From: Proteles cristata cristata | Lineage: Eukaryota; Chordata; Mammalia; Carnivora; Hyaenidae | DNA length: 64,000 nucleotides | Assembly (NCBI GenBank): GCA_017311185.1 | Contig: JAESUZ010000350.1 | Span: 124,001-188,000 of the forward strand | Direction of reading: 5' to 3' | Shown here: one piece after another, positions 1 through 11,589 of the stretch | Position numbering within the stretch: the first letter of the stretch is position 1 | How the letters are laid out: each line of letters starts with the position of its first letter | Position numbers and translations under genes: made by a program | The notes under the pieces: model-generated | Database searches by the model: none | Told to the model about the DNA's origin: nothing | The model's input: the letters and a program-made list of their open reading frames with translations, nothing else

Positions 1-918
1 ATGCCATCTTGTTGGTCAGTATAATCTTTATTTTGTGTTTTTCTCGTTGTGTCTGCCAATGTTTGCGCCGCCTCAGGCCTGTCACCTTCCTGCAGAACCA
101 TACTGTGGGCCACTTGACTGACCCTGCTGCTTCCTGGAAAGAAGAGCCCTGGCGTCCCATCTCTGTGAGAATCTTGTTACAATTCGGGTAGGTATACCAA
201 TTAAAAAACATGAACAAAAGTTGATATCTGGTTGCCTGAGGATTAACTTTGGCCTACAGATAAATTTTCAACAAAAAGTTTTAATTAGAATCCTTTTATT
301 GATGCCTCTACAATCCAGTTTTTCACCCTTCCTAACACTCCCTATGATCGTGCCTCACTCATTTACATAACTGGTGAGGCCCCCTCCAGGCAGGAACCCC
401 GGGTTTATAGGAAGCAGAAACCAGAGGGAGACATCCTTTGGACACCAAACTGGCCTACTGTGAATTTAGTGATCAAAATGGATTTAACTAAGCTTTCAGA
501 ACCATTAGGTATTGTTTCTTTAATTTATCTGAGGAGCTTTTCCGACAGCAGTAATGTATGGAAACTTAGAAAAGAAACGCTTGCTATGAGTAATTTCCCA
601 GAGGATCTTACAGATCTGCATCTTTCCAGTCAAGAAGGGCCTGCTGTATGAGCTCTGTGTAGCAGCCTGGGCACACAGGTGAAGGCAGCTCATTGAATTT
701 GCATGGCCGTGGGAGACTCCCAGAAAAAGGACTTGCTCAAGGTTATACAACCATCACTGTGGCTGAGGAAGATTCACTGTTGGCCAGTCCATTCCACAGG
801 TCCCTGAGGCAGCACATGATTCCCTGTCACACTGGACACTGACAAGGATAGGAATTTCATAATCTAGAAATCACCAGCATCAAGAAAAGTCTATGTAAGA
901 TCTTAATAAACTAAAGAC
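1..918. other. Non-coding stretch, nothing recognised
   Basis: I see no exon with paired splice sites, no recognisable repeat and no RNA gene here. The short open frames lack codon structure or similarity that I can recognise. It may be intronic or intergenic DNA. Confidence 0.5.
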
Positions 919-1150
919 AGCTAGCATTTCTTGAACGCCTACTAGTGCTGACATTGTGTAGATGCTTACATGTGTTAAATTAATTCATTTAATTCACACA
1001 TCAACCCTGGAAGGCATTCTTCTCAGTTCACAAATGACGAAGGTGAGGTACAAAGAAGTTAAATAACTTGTTTGCCCAAAAGCACAGTGAGTGACTGAGT
1101 CAAGATTTGAACCCAGGCAGTCAAGCTCTGAAGTTCACATATGCACAATA
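919..1150 (+). repeat. MIR SINE
   Basis: The stretch matches the general plan of a mammalian-wide MIR: a core with 'cctggaaggcattcttctc', a tract about keeping a test fraction of 'gaggtacaaagaagttaaataactt', and the 'gatttgaacccaggcagtc' tail block. It is old and diverged, with no visible target-site duplication. It is shared by all mammals and is not lineage specific. Confidence 0.7.
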
Positions 1151-2854
1151 AATTATGTTGTAGCTATTTGCTTTTTATCTAAGGTGGGGTAAGGGTGCTG
1201 AGACATAGCAAATTAAGCACTAGCCTGCATTCAGAATCTAATGAAATATTCATAGGATAAAGATGAGAATGTGATCTTTATTGATATTTTGATTGACATG
1301 CAATGCTTTATTACTGTGACACCCGTGGTACAAATGTACAATTTCCTTGGAGAGCTCTTGAACAAGAAAATATTTTTGAAGCTAATTAGATGGAGATGTT
1401 AAAACAATATCCTTGTTTTCCTAATTATTGTTTCCTGCATGTTAGGAAAACAAGGAAAAGAAACATGAATTGAGCAGCTCTGGGCTGTCAAAGGGCCACA
1501 GCTCTTCTTCCACGCAGTCACCATCTGTTTCTCCTCTCTCATTGTGGAATCCAGATATCCTTCTAGCACGATCCCTACAGTGACTGTTTTCCAACTGGAA
1601 CTTCTTGTTCAAGAAGATCAAGGCAGAGCAATGTTTTATGTAGGTTGGACTTTGGCTGTTTTGAGGCATTTATTAGAAAACAGTCCTATTGCTTTTGGGT
1701 TGGGTTCTCAGTAACTTGTCCCCCTTATTCATTAGATTAAACTTTACTTATTGCCAAGTCAGGAAAAAGACTTAAATTTCAAGTCTGACATTTTAAAGGA
1801 AAAATTCCTTCCCAAATACAAGAGGTAGCAGAACTTGCTATGGGTTCCTTGATCACAGTTGTAAAAAGTAACATTGTGATAAGGATGTTTGCTTGACCTC
1901 ACTGTAAAGATCAATGGATTCTGAAGATCCATGAGGTGATATTCAAAAATAATCAATAATAATTGTCTGGAAGTTATTTGAGTCAAAAGAGGAAATTTGT
2001 TAATGAGTAATTTTAACTTAATTTCCATATATTTAAAATCTCGTTTAAGACCTAACAGAACTTTTGAAGAAGAAAAAGGCTGTCATAGATCCCTCACACC
2101 ACTTTCAATTTTTCACTGTTCCTTTCCAGCCTATGACATTGGTGAGTAATTAATAGACACACATAATGCAAGAAGTACTGATAGTGCGAGCATAACCTAT
2201 CCAAAGTCCTATTACTTAAAATTAAAATTTACGGCCCATTCAATAAGACTCAGTGGAAGTAAAAGAAGAGGGTCTTTTTTTTTCTTCTTCATTTAAAAAC
2301 AAATTTAAAATACAAAATTTGCTTTTAGGGAATTTGTTTTCTAGAGTTCAAGAGGGTGTGGTGACTATAAAAATCGACAGCTGTTTGTTGTCTCTGTGTA
2401 GAAGTAATACAGATTTGGCAAAGCAAAATGTTGCAAAGCATGAAAGAAGCCAATCTGGTAAGAAATAGCAGCTGCAGGACTGGAGAATGATTGCATTTGA
2501 GATGGGCTAGAAGCCACGCTGAGGCAGAATCTCTGGTGATGGGCCAATGGCAGATGAGAGCGGAAGACCAGAGGGAGGGACTAGATCCAGTTGGAATAAA
2601 CTAGGTCCTGAAATTAACATGTGGAATTACACATCTATGGAGAAGTAGCTGTGAGGCCATATATTATTTATACTTATTACAGGGTTCTAGAATGTTAAAG
2701 AAATAACTTGCCAATGTTTATAACCAGAAATAGGGACCACTGTTTGTATTTCCAAATACTAGAGCTAAATGTGTGTGATTTGGGCATTTTAAGGTTAAGT
2801 CCAAAGAGACTAGTCTGCTTGGCATTTGCTGTGAGGGCACCAGTGCATGTAATC
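1151..2854. other. Non-coding stretch, nothing recognised
   Basis: AT-rich sequence with scattered short ORFs on both strands and no supported exon. I found no felid SINE or clear L1 block. It is probably old intergenic or intronic DNA. Confidence 0.45.
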
Positions 2855-3096
2855 CCAACTAATATTTGTGGAGAGTTTGCTATGTGCGAGGTACTGGTCA
2901 AGGCACTTGACATGTTTTAAATAACTTAATCTTTAGGCCAATTTTGTGAGCTCTGTGTCTCCAGATAAGGACACTGAGACCTGATGAAGTCATAGAGCTT
3001 GTCCAAGGTCACATTAAGAAAACACTGGAGTCAAGATCATACCCCTGGCAATTTCCTCCGCAGTTCACACTCTTAGCCACTGTGTTATACCTGCCT
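2855..3096 (+). repeat. MIR SINE
   Basis: MIR-like order of blocks: a core with 'tttgctatgtgcgaggtact', then 'gataaggacactgagacctg', then 'gtccaaggtcaca', then 'ttcacactcttagccactgt'. These correspond to the core and 3' parts of the tRNA-derived MIR. The copy is diverged and plus oriented. Confidence 0.75.
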
Positions 3097-3430
3097 CCTT
3101 GATGTGTGACTTCTGGAATGGTGTCTAAGGAGTCTTGCCCCAAACGGGCTCACAATATTCCCGTCTAAAAATTTCCCAACTACCACTAGTGTGGTGGATG
3201 ATCTGGTTCCTTCACTGAGATGTCCTCTACTGCCTGACTTTATGCGGGGGGACAGTTTGACTTCCACCTGTTCAGTTTTTAGGCTTCATTTCCTGGGCAC
3301 TGAGATGTTCTAGCCACCAGGATCAGCACAGACATTAACTTTTCCTTTGGATTTGCTTTCTAGTCCTTTCTGTTCCTGTTACTTGTTGCCTTATTTTTAT
3401 CCCAGTGTAGCTTTTAAAAATATGCCTTTT

Positions 3431-3484
3431 GCAGTAGCATCTTTAGATTTTTTTTTTTTTTTTTTTGCAGTAGCATTTTTTAGA
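3431..3484 (-). mobile_element. Tail-only retro-insertion: direct repeat around a T run
   Basis: A 17-18 bp direct repeat beginning gcagtagcat and ending ttaga occurs at 3431-3447 and 3467-3484. Between the copies is only a run of about 19 T. This is the footprint expected when target-primed reverse transcription copies only the poly(A) tail of an element on the minus strand. A slippage duplication is the alternative. Confidence 0.5.
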
Positions 3485-3679
3485 TAGCCTATGTTGGGAA
3501 AAGTGACTCTAAATGTATGCTCTTCTCAGTATTTCCCTTCATTTATCTGAGATGCTCTTTTCCAATATTACTGTGTAACAGTTTGGACTCATCAAGACCT
3601 AACTATATCCAACTTATCCAGCAGCAAAAGGGATTTGGGCTAGTATAGAATGGTGACTGTTACTGCTTTGGGGAAGCAT

Positions 3680-3832
3680 AGAACAATACTTCTCAAATGT
3701 CTGGGAATCATAATTCTCTGGGGAATTAGTTTAAAATGCAAATCCCAATCCCCAGCTTCCTTGAGATTGAGATTCAGTAAGTCTAGGGTAGAACCTGGGA
3801 CTGCACACTTAATAACCCCCAACTGCCTTTGA
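3680..3832 (+). mobile_element. MER5-like hAT DNA transposon remnant
   Basis: The order 'cttctcaaatgtctgggaatc', 'ctctggggaa', 'ttaaaatgcaaatccc', 'attcagtaagtctagggtag' and 'cctgggactgcacac' follows the MER5A/Charlie-type non-autonomous element common in placental mammals. No terminal inverted repeats were verified. Confidence 0.55.
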
Positions 3833-4270
3833 TATAAGGGAACAGCTGGCTGACTTTGAAAAATACTTAACTATCAGAAGATTAGGAAAAGCTTATTAAT
3901 AGGGAGAGAAGGCTTTTTATTTACCTTTTCTCCTTAGTCTCATTTCTTTAGCTGTCCTGGAAATACCTTTTAATGACTCACAGAAATCAAGCCTACACCA
4001 AAAAGATGATAAATTTAAGATTTCAAAAATAGTTCTTGGAAATTTGTTTAATTTTATTCTATTTTTTACATGGAAATTCATTTGGTGGATGTCATGAGCT
4101 CAAATTCTTCCTCCAAAATATATGTCATATATGCCCATGTTTCTCCATCTATAGCTAACTAAGGGCAAGCCCATCTCCCGAGAACTTTACTGGGGAACTT
4201 TGTCTTCTTTGCCCTTTATACTTTCATCTCCTCCATGGAGAACAACAGACCATATTACTTGGCTTCCTAA
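3833..4270. other. Non-coding stretch, nothing recognised
   Basis: AT-rich sequence. No exon, RNA gene or clear repeat family is visible. Confidence 0.4.
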
Positions 4271-4359
4271 GATCATTGGTTGGATGTGCTTAAGATAAAA
4301 TCTAGCACGCTGAAATGCAGCCTACTAAACTCTGCATTATGTAATCCCAGCCATCCTCA

Positions 4360-4520
4360 TCAGCTGCATTTCCTACCACGATTTCCTCCGAACATTATGC
4401 TCCAGCCACATGCTCTTCAGTCAGATCCTCAAGTACATCAAATATTTTCCACCTTGGGCCTTTGCATGTGTCCTTCCTTTTCCCCACCAGGCTCATTTCT
4501 CCACTCTGTTTTCTAGAACT
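4360..4520 (-). repeat. L2-like LINE fragment
   Basis: The blocks 'atgctccagccacatgctct' and 'ccttgggcctttgcatgtgt' are typical of the antisense of the L2 LINE 3' region. The copy is old and short. The open frame covering it on the plus strand is incidental. Confidence 0.5.
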
Positions 4521-4614
4521 ATAGTTACATTTTGCTTGCTTTGTCTATAGGTTAATTCTAAAACTTAAAAGCCAAGCAATAACATTTCAGGGATGCATAC
4601 GTAGATATATATAT

Positions 4615-4999
4615 GATTACAAAAATAAGTGGTAAGATTGGGCCTATTAAGAAAACTCAACTCTTAGGTATTTACCCAAAAGAAACAGAAACATAAGTCC
4701 TCAAAAACACTTATACTTAAATATTCATAAGGCTTTATTTATTAGAGCTCCAAGTTAGAATTCAAAATTCCATCAACTGAAGAATGGATAAACAAATTGT
4801 GCTGTATCTGTGCAAGGGATTACTACTTAACAATAAAAACAAGTGAACCATGACTACATGCAACAACTTGAGCCTCCAAAACATTATAATGAACTAAAGA
4901 AGCCAGATATAGAAAAGTATATATTGTATGATTTCATTCATGCAAAGTTCAAGGGCAGACAAATGAAATCTATTGCAATAGAAACCAGAACACCTACTG

Positions 5000-5043
<44 letters not shown>

Positions 5044-5225
5044 GATAGGAAGAGGGACATTGGCTTGAAAAGACACAAAGGAGTTTCTGGGGTGATAAAA
5101 ATGCTCTACATCTTTAAGTAATGGGGTCACATGGGTATACACATGTGTCAATACTTAGTAAACTATCTACTGAACATCTAAGCATTTTATTGTATATGAA
5201 ATATACCTCAGTGAAAGAATGTTAT
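4615..5225 (+). mobile_element. Old L1 3' end (ORF2 C-terminus plus 3' UTR)
   Basis: The order matches the end of an ancient L1 in sense orientation: 'ggtatttacccaaaagaaac', 'tccatcaactgaagaatgg', then a 3' UTR-like block ending 'aatatacctcagtgaaag'. A TG dinucleotide run (5002-5042) sits inside. The ORF2 frame is broken, so the copy is dead. Confidence 0.65.
5002..5042 (+). repeat. (TG)n microsatellite
   Basis: About 20 uninterrupted TG units within the old L1 3' region. Likely length-polymorphic. Confidence 0.95.
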
Positions 5226-6227
5226 AATCTCATATTTTTGTAGCTTGGCTCCTCAGAGGAGACTTCTTCAATAATTAAGTCCAATGCGTCATTTTACTTT
5301 CTTTCTAGCTTCCTTCACTTCTTCTGAATCATACTCAAAGTTCATGTATATTAATAACATAAGAGTTTATGCCTCCCTCTGGGTCTACAGACTTATTTTA
5401 CATGCAATGTTATGATCCCAGAGATTTCATTCCTAGATCTACATCAGATTAGAAGTAGCTGGAAAATACATAGGCAAGCACATTGGTAACAGTGAGTAGG
5501 CCAACACCTTGACAGTGAAAGAGAAAAAGAAAAACTAAAAGTATAACCTAGAAATTCAAAAGAGTGTGGCCCTGGAATAATAGAAACAAAACCAGACAGT
5601 GCTATACATTTCCCTAGCCATAGGGCATCACATTAAAATAGGGCTCATCCGGAAATATTAACTTATATGCAGTGTACTCTACTTTAAATGCAAGGATGGG
5701 TAAATACCTGAACATTCTATAGAGAATACTTTAACCAATATTTTTGTTTTGGTACTTGAAAGGATAAATCTTTCAGATATGTGGATTAACCCAGTCAGGG
5801 ATTAAAAGCACCCCCTGGTAAAGCCAGGACTGGTGGCAAAGGAGCCACCTTTGAGCAGATGGCTACTATGAAATAGGTGAGTGGAGCTCTAGGCAACTGA
5901 AAAGAGGTCATGTAATCCCAACAAGTACTGACTTATCACCATTACCACCAACATGTACTTTCATTACCGCTCTAACAATGCTGAGTAATTCTGAAAACAT
6001 GTGCTTTCCTTGGGGCATATGGTTGTGAGTACTCCATAGGGAAAGGCCCATGAAAAGTCTTGCTAGTTTTTCTGAAAGTGAATCATTCTAAATAAGCTTC
6101 TAGTGAGTTTTCTGGGTGGTTTCTACTCTCCAGAGATTTGACTGCAATAATTTTCCAGGAAATTTTATAAAACTATCTCAACTTTCTTTAACACTTAGAA
6201 AATGTACCACATGGGGCAGAGTATTAA
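5226..6227. other. Non-coding stretch, nothing recognised
   Basis: No supported exon, RNA gene or repeat family recognised. Confidence 0.4.
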
Positions 6228-6242
6228 AAAAAACACTTGTTG

Positions 6243-6360
6243 GGGGGCACCTGCCTGGCTCAGTCAGTACAGCATGCGACTCTTGATCTTGGGGTTGTAA
6301 ATTCCAGTCTCACCGTAGGTGTAGAGATTACTTAAAATCTTAAAACAAACAACAACACAA
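6243..6360 (+). mobile_element. Old short carnivore CAN SINE
   Basis: Head 'ggcacctgcctggctcagtc', box-B-like 'gatcttggggttgtaaattc' and a short tail 'gtgtagagattacttaaaat' match the older, shorter carnivore tRNA-Lys SINE without the CT-rich block. It is flanked by the imperfect direct repeat acacttgttg / atacttgttg, which fits a target-site duplication. Confidence 0.75.
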
Positions 6361-6370
6361 AATACTTGTT

Positions 6371-7210
6371 GTTGCATTGAAGGAGAAACTTGATGAGTGG
6401 AGATTTGGAATGAGAGCAAAAGGTAGATAAATAAAGAGGATGACAATTTCTGATTGTCAGCAACTAAAGAAAACTTTGCCAAACTTGGAAATCACCATGA
6501 AAAGGTGATCTCTTCTAGTTTGAGGCATTGTATCCTTGAGCTCAGATTAATGCTTGAATTAGAAGCCGTGTATCCGCGGGGATGAAGGGCCCACAGGAGA
6601 ATGAGAACGGGGAGGCGGATACTGTTGGAAAAAGAGCATGGAATGTCCGTAGTGGTCAAGAGAAATGCATCTGTGGGTGTGTGGGAGGGTGTCAAGGGAA
6701 ATGAACTCTGCCAAGCTGACTTATTTTTTAACTGCCAAAGCATTCCTGGGACATTCTCCCTAGATGTTAGGATTAGAGAGGTGGCGAGTTTCAACAATAC
6801 ACTTATCCATTACAAGTATAAGCATTTTTTTTCAGATGTATTTTTAATTCTAAAAAGACAATGATGACATTAAAGAAACAAACAAAATGACTCCTTATGA
6901 TTCCACTATTCTTTAATGACTGAAAAAAAAAACCCTCTGGTTTATGTTTTCTTCTAGACTAAAATTCTCTTAGCAATTCTTTTGGGCCAGTAAATTACCT
7001 CTTGGCTTCTGACTCCTACCAAGCTGGGGACAATTCTCCAGTGCTGTATAATTTTTCCTTAAATTGGAAGTTTGAACTGAAGAGATAGTTGACCTACAAT
7101 GGTCATTTCATGACTGTTTTCAAGATTCTGCCTTTCAACTACTGCTAATCAATGGTCATTTGGTCTGCAGAAGGAAATGAAGGCAGACTGCAACTCTATA
7201 GTTCTATAGA
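6371..7210. other. Non-coding stretch, nothing recognised
   Basis: Small open frames exist on both strands (6492-6797 minus, 6601-6864 plus) but overlap one another and show no domain or splice context. No repeat family recognised. Confidence 0.4.
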
Positions 7211-7334
7211 ATGGGCTTAGGGATCATCCATCCTAAGTTCCTGTTCAGTAAGGAAAATGAAGCCCAGGAAGGTCAGAGAAGTAATACAGGCTTAGAGGAG
7301 ATATTTGAACTAAGCTCTTAAAAATAAAACTTCT

Positions 7335-8340
7335 AATTTTAAATAACTTTAGATTTACGGAAGAGTTTTAAAAGTAGTATCGAGTTCAAGTATATCCTTC
7401 ATCGAGCTTTCTCTAATGGTAATAATTATACAGCCATAATTTGGTTATTGAAACCAGAAAATAACATTGTTAGAATACTATTCATTAAACTCAAACCTTA
7501 TTTGAATTTCATCAGTTTTCCCTCTGATGTCTTCTTGTCTGTCATTCTGGGATTGAATCAGAATCTCCTACTGCATTTAATTGTATGTCTCCTTAGTTTC
7601 TTCCAATCTGGGAGAGTTTCTTGGTCTTTGCCTTCATGACCTTGACACTTTTGGAGAGTTCTGATCAAGTATTTTGTAGAATGCCCCTCATTTGGGGTCT
7701 GTCTGATGTTTTCCCACAATTAGACTGAGGCTATATGTTTTTGATAACACTACCACAGAGTTGAAGTGTCCTCAGTGTATCTTTTCAGAAAGCACATGAT
7801 GTTGTTAATGTCTTCTTACTGGTGATGTTAACTTTGGTCACTTGATTGAGGTGGTGTCTCCACTGTCAATTTATGGTTTTTTTCCTTTGTAATTGATAAA
7901 TAACCTAGAGGAGATACATTGAGACTATGCTCATGTCTTGTTTTTCCTCAGATTTCCACTCACAGATTTTAATAATATCTATCGGTGGATAGATCTCGCC
8001 TGCAACAAGTATTATTGTGATGTTCACCTAGTAGTGATTTTGTAGTGAATTTATATTGATATGTATGGACTTGTGGATATTTATTTTATTCTGTAGGTTA
8101 TAACCCATACTGTCATTATTTTGTTGCCCAAATCGCTCCACCTTTGGCCATTGGAAACTCCTTTAGGTTGGCTCCTGCATTCTTTATCATGCCTTATCAT
8201 TGTGGGGTTGCTGTTTTTGGTCTTTCCTTATTTTCAAGCACAAGGTTTTCCAGGCTCAATTAGATTTCTCTCAGCCCAGCCCTAGAATCAGCCTCTCCTC
8301 CAAGGACACTTAGGAGACAAGACCTTTAGATATAAACCTC
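7335..8340 (-). repeat. Ancient interspersed repeat, probably L1-related
   Basis: Blocks such as 'gaatttcatcagttttccct', 'catttaattgtatgtctcct', 'catgaccttgacacttttgg' and 'aatgcccctcatttggggtc' belong to a repeat that recurs throughout mammalian genomes. I associate it with antisense 3' parts of old L1M elements but cannot fix the subfamily from memory. The 63-codon open frame within it has no support as a gene. Confidence 0.5.
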
Positions 8341-8361
8341 TTATGTTACATCTATTTTAAA

Positions 8362-8571
8362 TTTTTTTAATGTTTTATTTATTTCTAGGAGAGAGAGAGA
8401 CAGTGTGAGCAGGGGAGGGTCAGAGAGAGAGGGAGTCACAGACTGAAACAGGCTCCAGGCTCTGAGCTGGCAGTCAGCACAGAGCCAGACGTGGGGCTCG
8501 AACCCACAAACCACGAGATCATGACCTAAGAGAAAGTCGGACGCTTAACCGACTAGCCACCCAGGTGCCCC
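8362..8571 (-). mobile_element. Felid CAN SINE, perfect 18-bp target-site duplication
   Basis: Minus-strand SINE with its T-rich tail at the left, AG-rich middle, 'gagatcatgacctaag' box B complement and a 'ccacccaggtgcccc' head. The 18-bp direct repeat starting tgttacatct is identical at 8344-8361 and 8572-8589, so insertion is recent. RNA polymerase III boxes are present in degenerate form. Confidence 0.93.
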
Positions 8572-8605
8572 TGTTACATCTATTTTAAAAAGTTGATTTA
8601 TCAAG

Positions 8606-8800
8606 GGGCACCTGGTGGCTCAGTTGGTTAAGTGATTTTGGCTCAGGTCATGATCTCACAGTTCAGGAGTTTGAGTCCTGTATCAGGCTTTGTGCTGACA
8701 GCACAGAGCCTGCTTCGGATCTTCTGTCTCCCTCTCTCTCTCTGCCCCTCCCCAGCTGTGCGCTCTCTCTCTCTCTCAAAAATAAATAAACATTAAAAAA
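8606..8800 (+). mobile_element. Felid CAN SINE
   Basis: Head 'ggggcacctggtggctcag', 'ggctcaggtcatgatctcac' box B, CT-rich middle and an aaataaataaacatt tail. It is more diverged than its neighbours, so older. It lies 35 bp right of an opposite-strand SINE. Confidence 0.9.
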
Positions 8801-8810
8801 AATAGTGTAG

Positions 8811-9030
8811 TGGGGCACCTGGGTGGCTTAGTCGGTTAAGTGTCCGACTTTCGCTTAGGTCATGATCTCGCGGTTCATGGGTTCGATCCCCGCGTCGGGC
8901 TCTGTGCTGACTGCCAGCTCAGAGCCTGGAGCCTGTTTCAGTCTGTGACTCCCTCTCTCTCTGACCCTCCTCTCCTCACGCTGTCTCTCTCTCTCTTTCT
9001 CCTAGAAATAAATAAAAAAAATTAAAAAAA
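8811..9030 (+). mobile_element. Felid CAN SINE inside an L1 3' tail
   Basis: Near-consensus young felid SINE with a clear 'cgcggttcatgggttcgatc' box B and a ctcctagaaataaat tail. The direct repeat aatagtgtag occurs at 8801-8810 and 9031-9040. The right flank continues as a short L1 3' tail in antisense, so the SINE landed in an L1 end. Confidence 0.93.
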
Positions 9031-9118
9031 AATAGTGTAGTATTGGTTTCGGGAGCAGAACCCAGCTATTCATCACTTCCACATAACACCCAATGCTCCT
9101 CCCAACAAGTGCCTTCTT
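9031..9118 (-). mobile_element. Short L1 3' UTR fragment
   Basis: The blocks 'tagtattggtttcgggag' and 'cacataacacccaatgctcc' are the antisense of the carnivore L1 3' end, as also seen at 31.5, 38.3 and 53.6 kb. It is a heavily 5'-truncated copy. Confidence 0.75.
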
Positions 9119-10320
9119 AAACAATGTGACTTGAACTCTTCATAAATGTTCCCAGAATTATACTGTAAAGGTAGGTGGAGTGTGTCCTTGCTGAACTTGT
9201 CCTAGTCAGCCTGAATTGCCTGCAGTGAGTCTCAGTCTTTCTCGGTCTGCTCTGCCCTTACTGCTGGGATGACGCAGCAGGAAGATGAGAAGATACAGAA
9301 ATGGATCTGAGTGTGGATAAGGGTATAGTTATAGGCAGGGATGATGTGGATATAGATAAAGATATGGATAGGGACACTGGGGAAATCTCAGTAGGACTCA
9401 AATATACACATCTAAATTCTTTCTGCTTTACCACTATGAAAACTGGAAATCACAAAAGCTTCATAAGCAAGTCAGAATTTAGAAAGTTTCATTTTTCTCT
9501 GCCCTCGATCGACAGTGTCCATAGGGTAGGCGCCCCTTGTGAGTTCAACTCTCCTCGCTTTCTCTCCCTCTCAAGGTGCTGCAGCAGCTGTCTGAGCTGA
9601 TTTGTGGGGTGATGAACCTGCTTCTCACAATCACATCCTCATTGGACACGTATCAGTCTCCTCTGTGTTAGGGGTGGATACAGTTAAATATATGGATGTT
9701 AACTGCAAACAGCTGAGTTCACAGTGTAAATTAAAAGACAGAAAACAAACATTACAAACTTCCAGATTTCTAGTATTTTGTATAAAATAATAGAACTGAA
9801 AAAACAACTTAGAAAATCATTCCAAATAGGTCAGGATGCATCAAGATTTTAACATGTGCAGGAAAGCTCATGTTCTACTCCAGGATTGAAGAACACCTAA
9901 GGGTAACAATCAGAGTTTCTTGGGGTTATGAGTGCAGGATGGCTTTTCTGCTGTAAGAATAGTCATTTCGTGTCTTTGTTTTTGTAATTTTTTACAAATG
10001 ATACTGTATTTTTTCTATGTACTTGTCCCTGTGTGCTTGAATGCGTATGGTGTGTGTGTGTGCAAGAGAGTGATGTGACATACTAGTTTCTTTTACAGGA
10101 AATTTAATACATGTCAGCACAGCTCTGAGACTGACTCACTTGGCAGAAAGAATAGGTTCACACGCCAGAGCAAACAGAATGGAGTGCGATCTCAAGGAGA
10201 GGGAAAGGGCGGGGAGGCAGCTTACAATTTAAGATAGGAGTAAAGGTGCTCTATTAAAATTATTTTCCATTTCTCACACTCATGTTGAATTTTTATCCTG
10301 ACCCTCCCCAGCACTTGTCT
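9119..10320. other. Non-coding stretch, nothing recognised
   Basis: No splice-flanked exon, RNA gene or repeat family recognised. A short stretch near 9300-9375 has a simple 'gatatggata'-like bias. Confidence 0.4.
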
Positions 10321-10865
10321 TAAACTATCTAAGAAATTCCTTCTCCCCTGCCCAACTCTGATCCTCACAATCATCTAGCCATGAAGTCCAGCCTCTTCTG
10401 CCTCTTCCAGATCTTGTACATTTTCCCCCTCCTTTCTATCCCCACTGGTACCCACTTGATTGAGGCCTTCACCAAGTTTTGTCTGGACTATTGCTTTAGT
10501 CTTCTTTTCATCTTTTTTATGTTTTATTTTATTTTATTTATTTTAGTCGTCTTTTCATCTTTGATTGGCTCTGAGTTATTCATTCCATAGAACACATCCC
10601 AGCATCTCTTCTGAGGCAATAAGAGCCATTTGTTCTTGATGCCACCTCTGAAACTTGAGTTAACCCATTTGGTACTTCCGCCCCCAGTGGATTCTCTTTG
10701 ATCACTTATATACTTCATCCGCCCTACTCGACCAAGCCTGTGAGTTCTGTGAGGACTGGAATGATGCCCTTCTTATTTCTATATTCTCAATGCCTAGCAG
10801 TGTTGGGCACATTAGATGCTTGGTAAGTACTTAACCAATGAATGAAAAAGATGAATAAATGACTG
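10321..10865. repeat. Probable L2/MIR-type old repeat
   Basis: The blocks 'gagttctgtgaggactggaa', 'ctcaatgcctagcagtg' and 'aatgaatgaaaaagatgaat' resemble the degraded 'gcctggcacatag..aatgaatgaatga' block of old mammalian LINE/SINE ends. Assignment between L2 and MIR is uncertain. Confidence 0.4.
10495..10562 (-). mobile_element. Tail-only SINE insertion scar
   Basis: A 21-bp direct repeat, tttagtcttcttttcatctt plus one T, occurs at 10495-10515 and again at 10542-10562 with one mismatch. The 26 bp between are only T and A with one G, like the complement of a felid SINE tail (aaataaaataaaac). It looks like a minus-strand SINE truncated within its tail. Confidence 0.6.
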
Positions 10866-11340
10866 AAGAAACGAAGGAGTCTACTCAGCTCACTGATGAA
10901 CTATTATTAACCAGTAAACTATTCATTGTCAAATCCCAGCAAATGTTTCTCCCTGGGCTGATAATTCATTCTATAGAAGATCATACCCTTTAAGATGACA
11001 TCTTATAGTGATAGTTTCTCCTCTACAAATATTTTCTTGATATGAGGAGTTATTTTTCCTTTCAGAAGCATTTGTAATTATTATGCCTCATATCTCCATC
11101 TAGTGAAGCAAATCGGTAATACAGCAATTAAAGTGTCTGAATATAAGAACCACAGTTGTGACAAACCATTTATGGAAAATTATCCTTCCTTCTCCAGGTT
11201 CAAAAACCTCCTATTATGACTACTTTGTATTTTCTAGAGTTCCAGTTTTTCTTGCCCACATGACCTATTTTTAAATACCTGGACAGTGTTAATGCCACTG
11301 GAAAATAATGTGGATGTATGAAAAACTTACAATTAACCTT
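10866..11340. other. Non-coding stretch, nothing recognised
   Basis: AT-rich sequence without a supported exon or repeat assignment. Confidence 0.4.
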
Positions 11341-11349
11341 TCACCATTT

Positions 11350-11420
11350 TTATTTTTATTTTTAAAAAATGTTTATCTATTTATTTATTTATTTAGAAAG
11401 GGAGAGAGATAGGAGTGGCG
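11350..11420 (-). repeat. Possible decayed SINE tail
   Basis: A T-rich run 'tttatctatttatttattt' followed by 'agaaagggagagagatagg' resembles the tail and AG-rich middle of a minus-strand CAN SINE. No head follows, so this is either a broken copy or low-complexity sequence. Confidence 0.35.
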
Positions 11421-11589
11421 GTTGGGGGACAAACCGTGTACCAAGGCAGAAAATCAGAGGCCACCACCCTCACTCTTCATTTGATGCACTCTGCACTTAC
11501 GGAGGGCCTACCATGCTTCAAGCATGGGATTGGGTAGGATGCAAGGCTGTGTTAGTCTCTCCTGGGGGTGGGTGTAAATGAAGTTTTTA

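Noticed and set aside
8362..9030. tRNA-like promoter boxes, considered as tRNA genes
   Set aside because: They are heads of tRNA-derived SINEs; no cloverleaf with a full acceptor stem is present.
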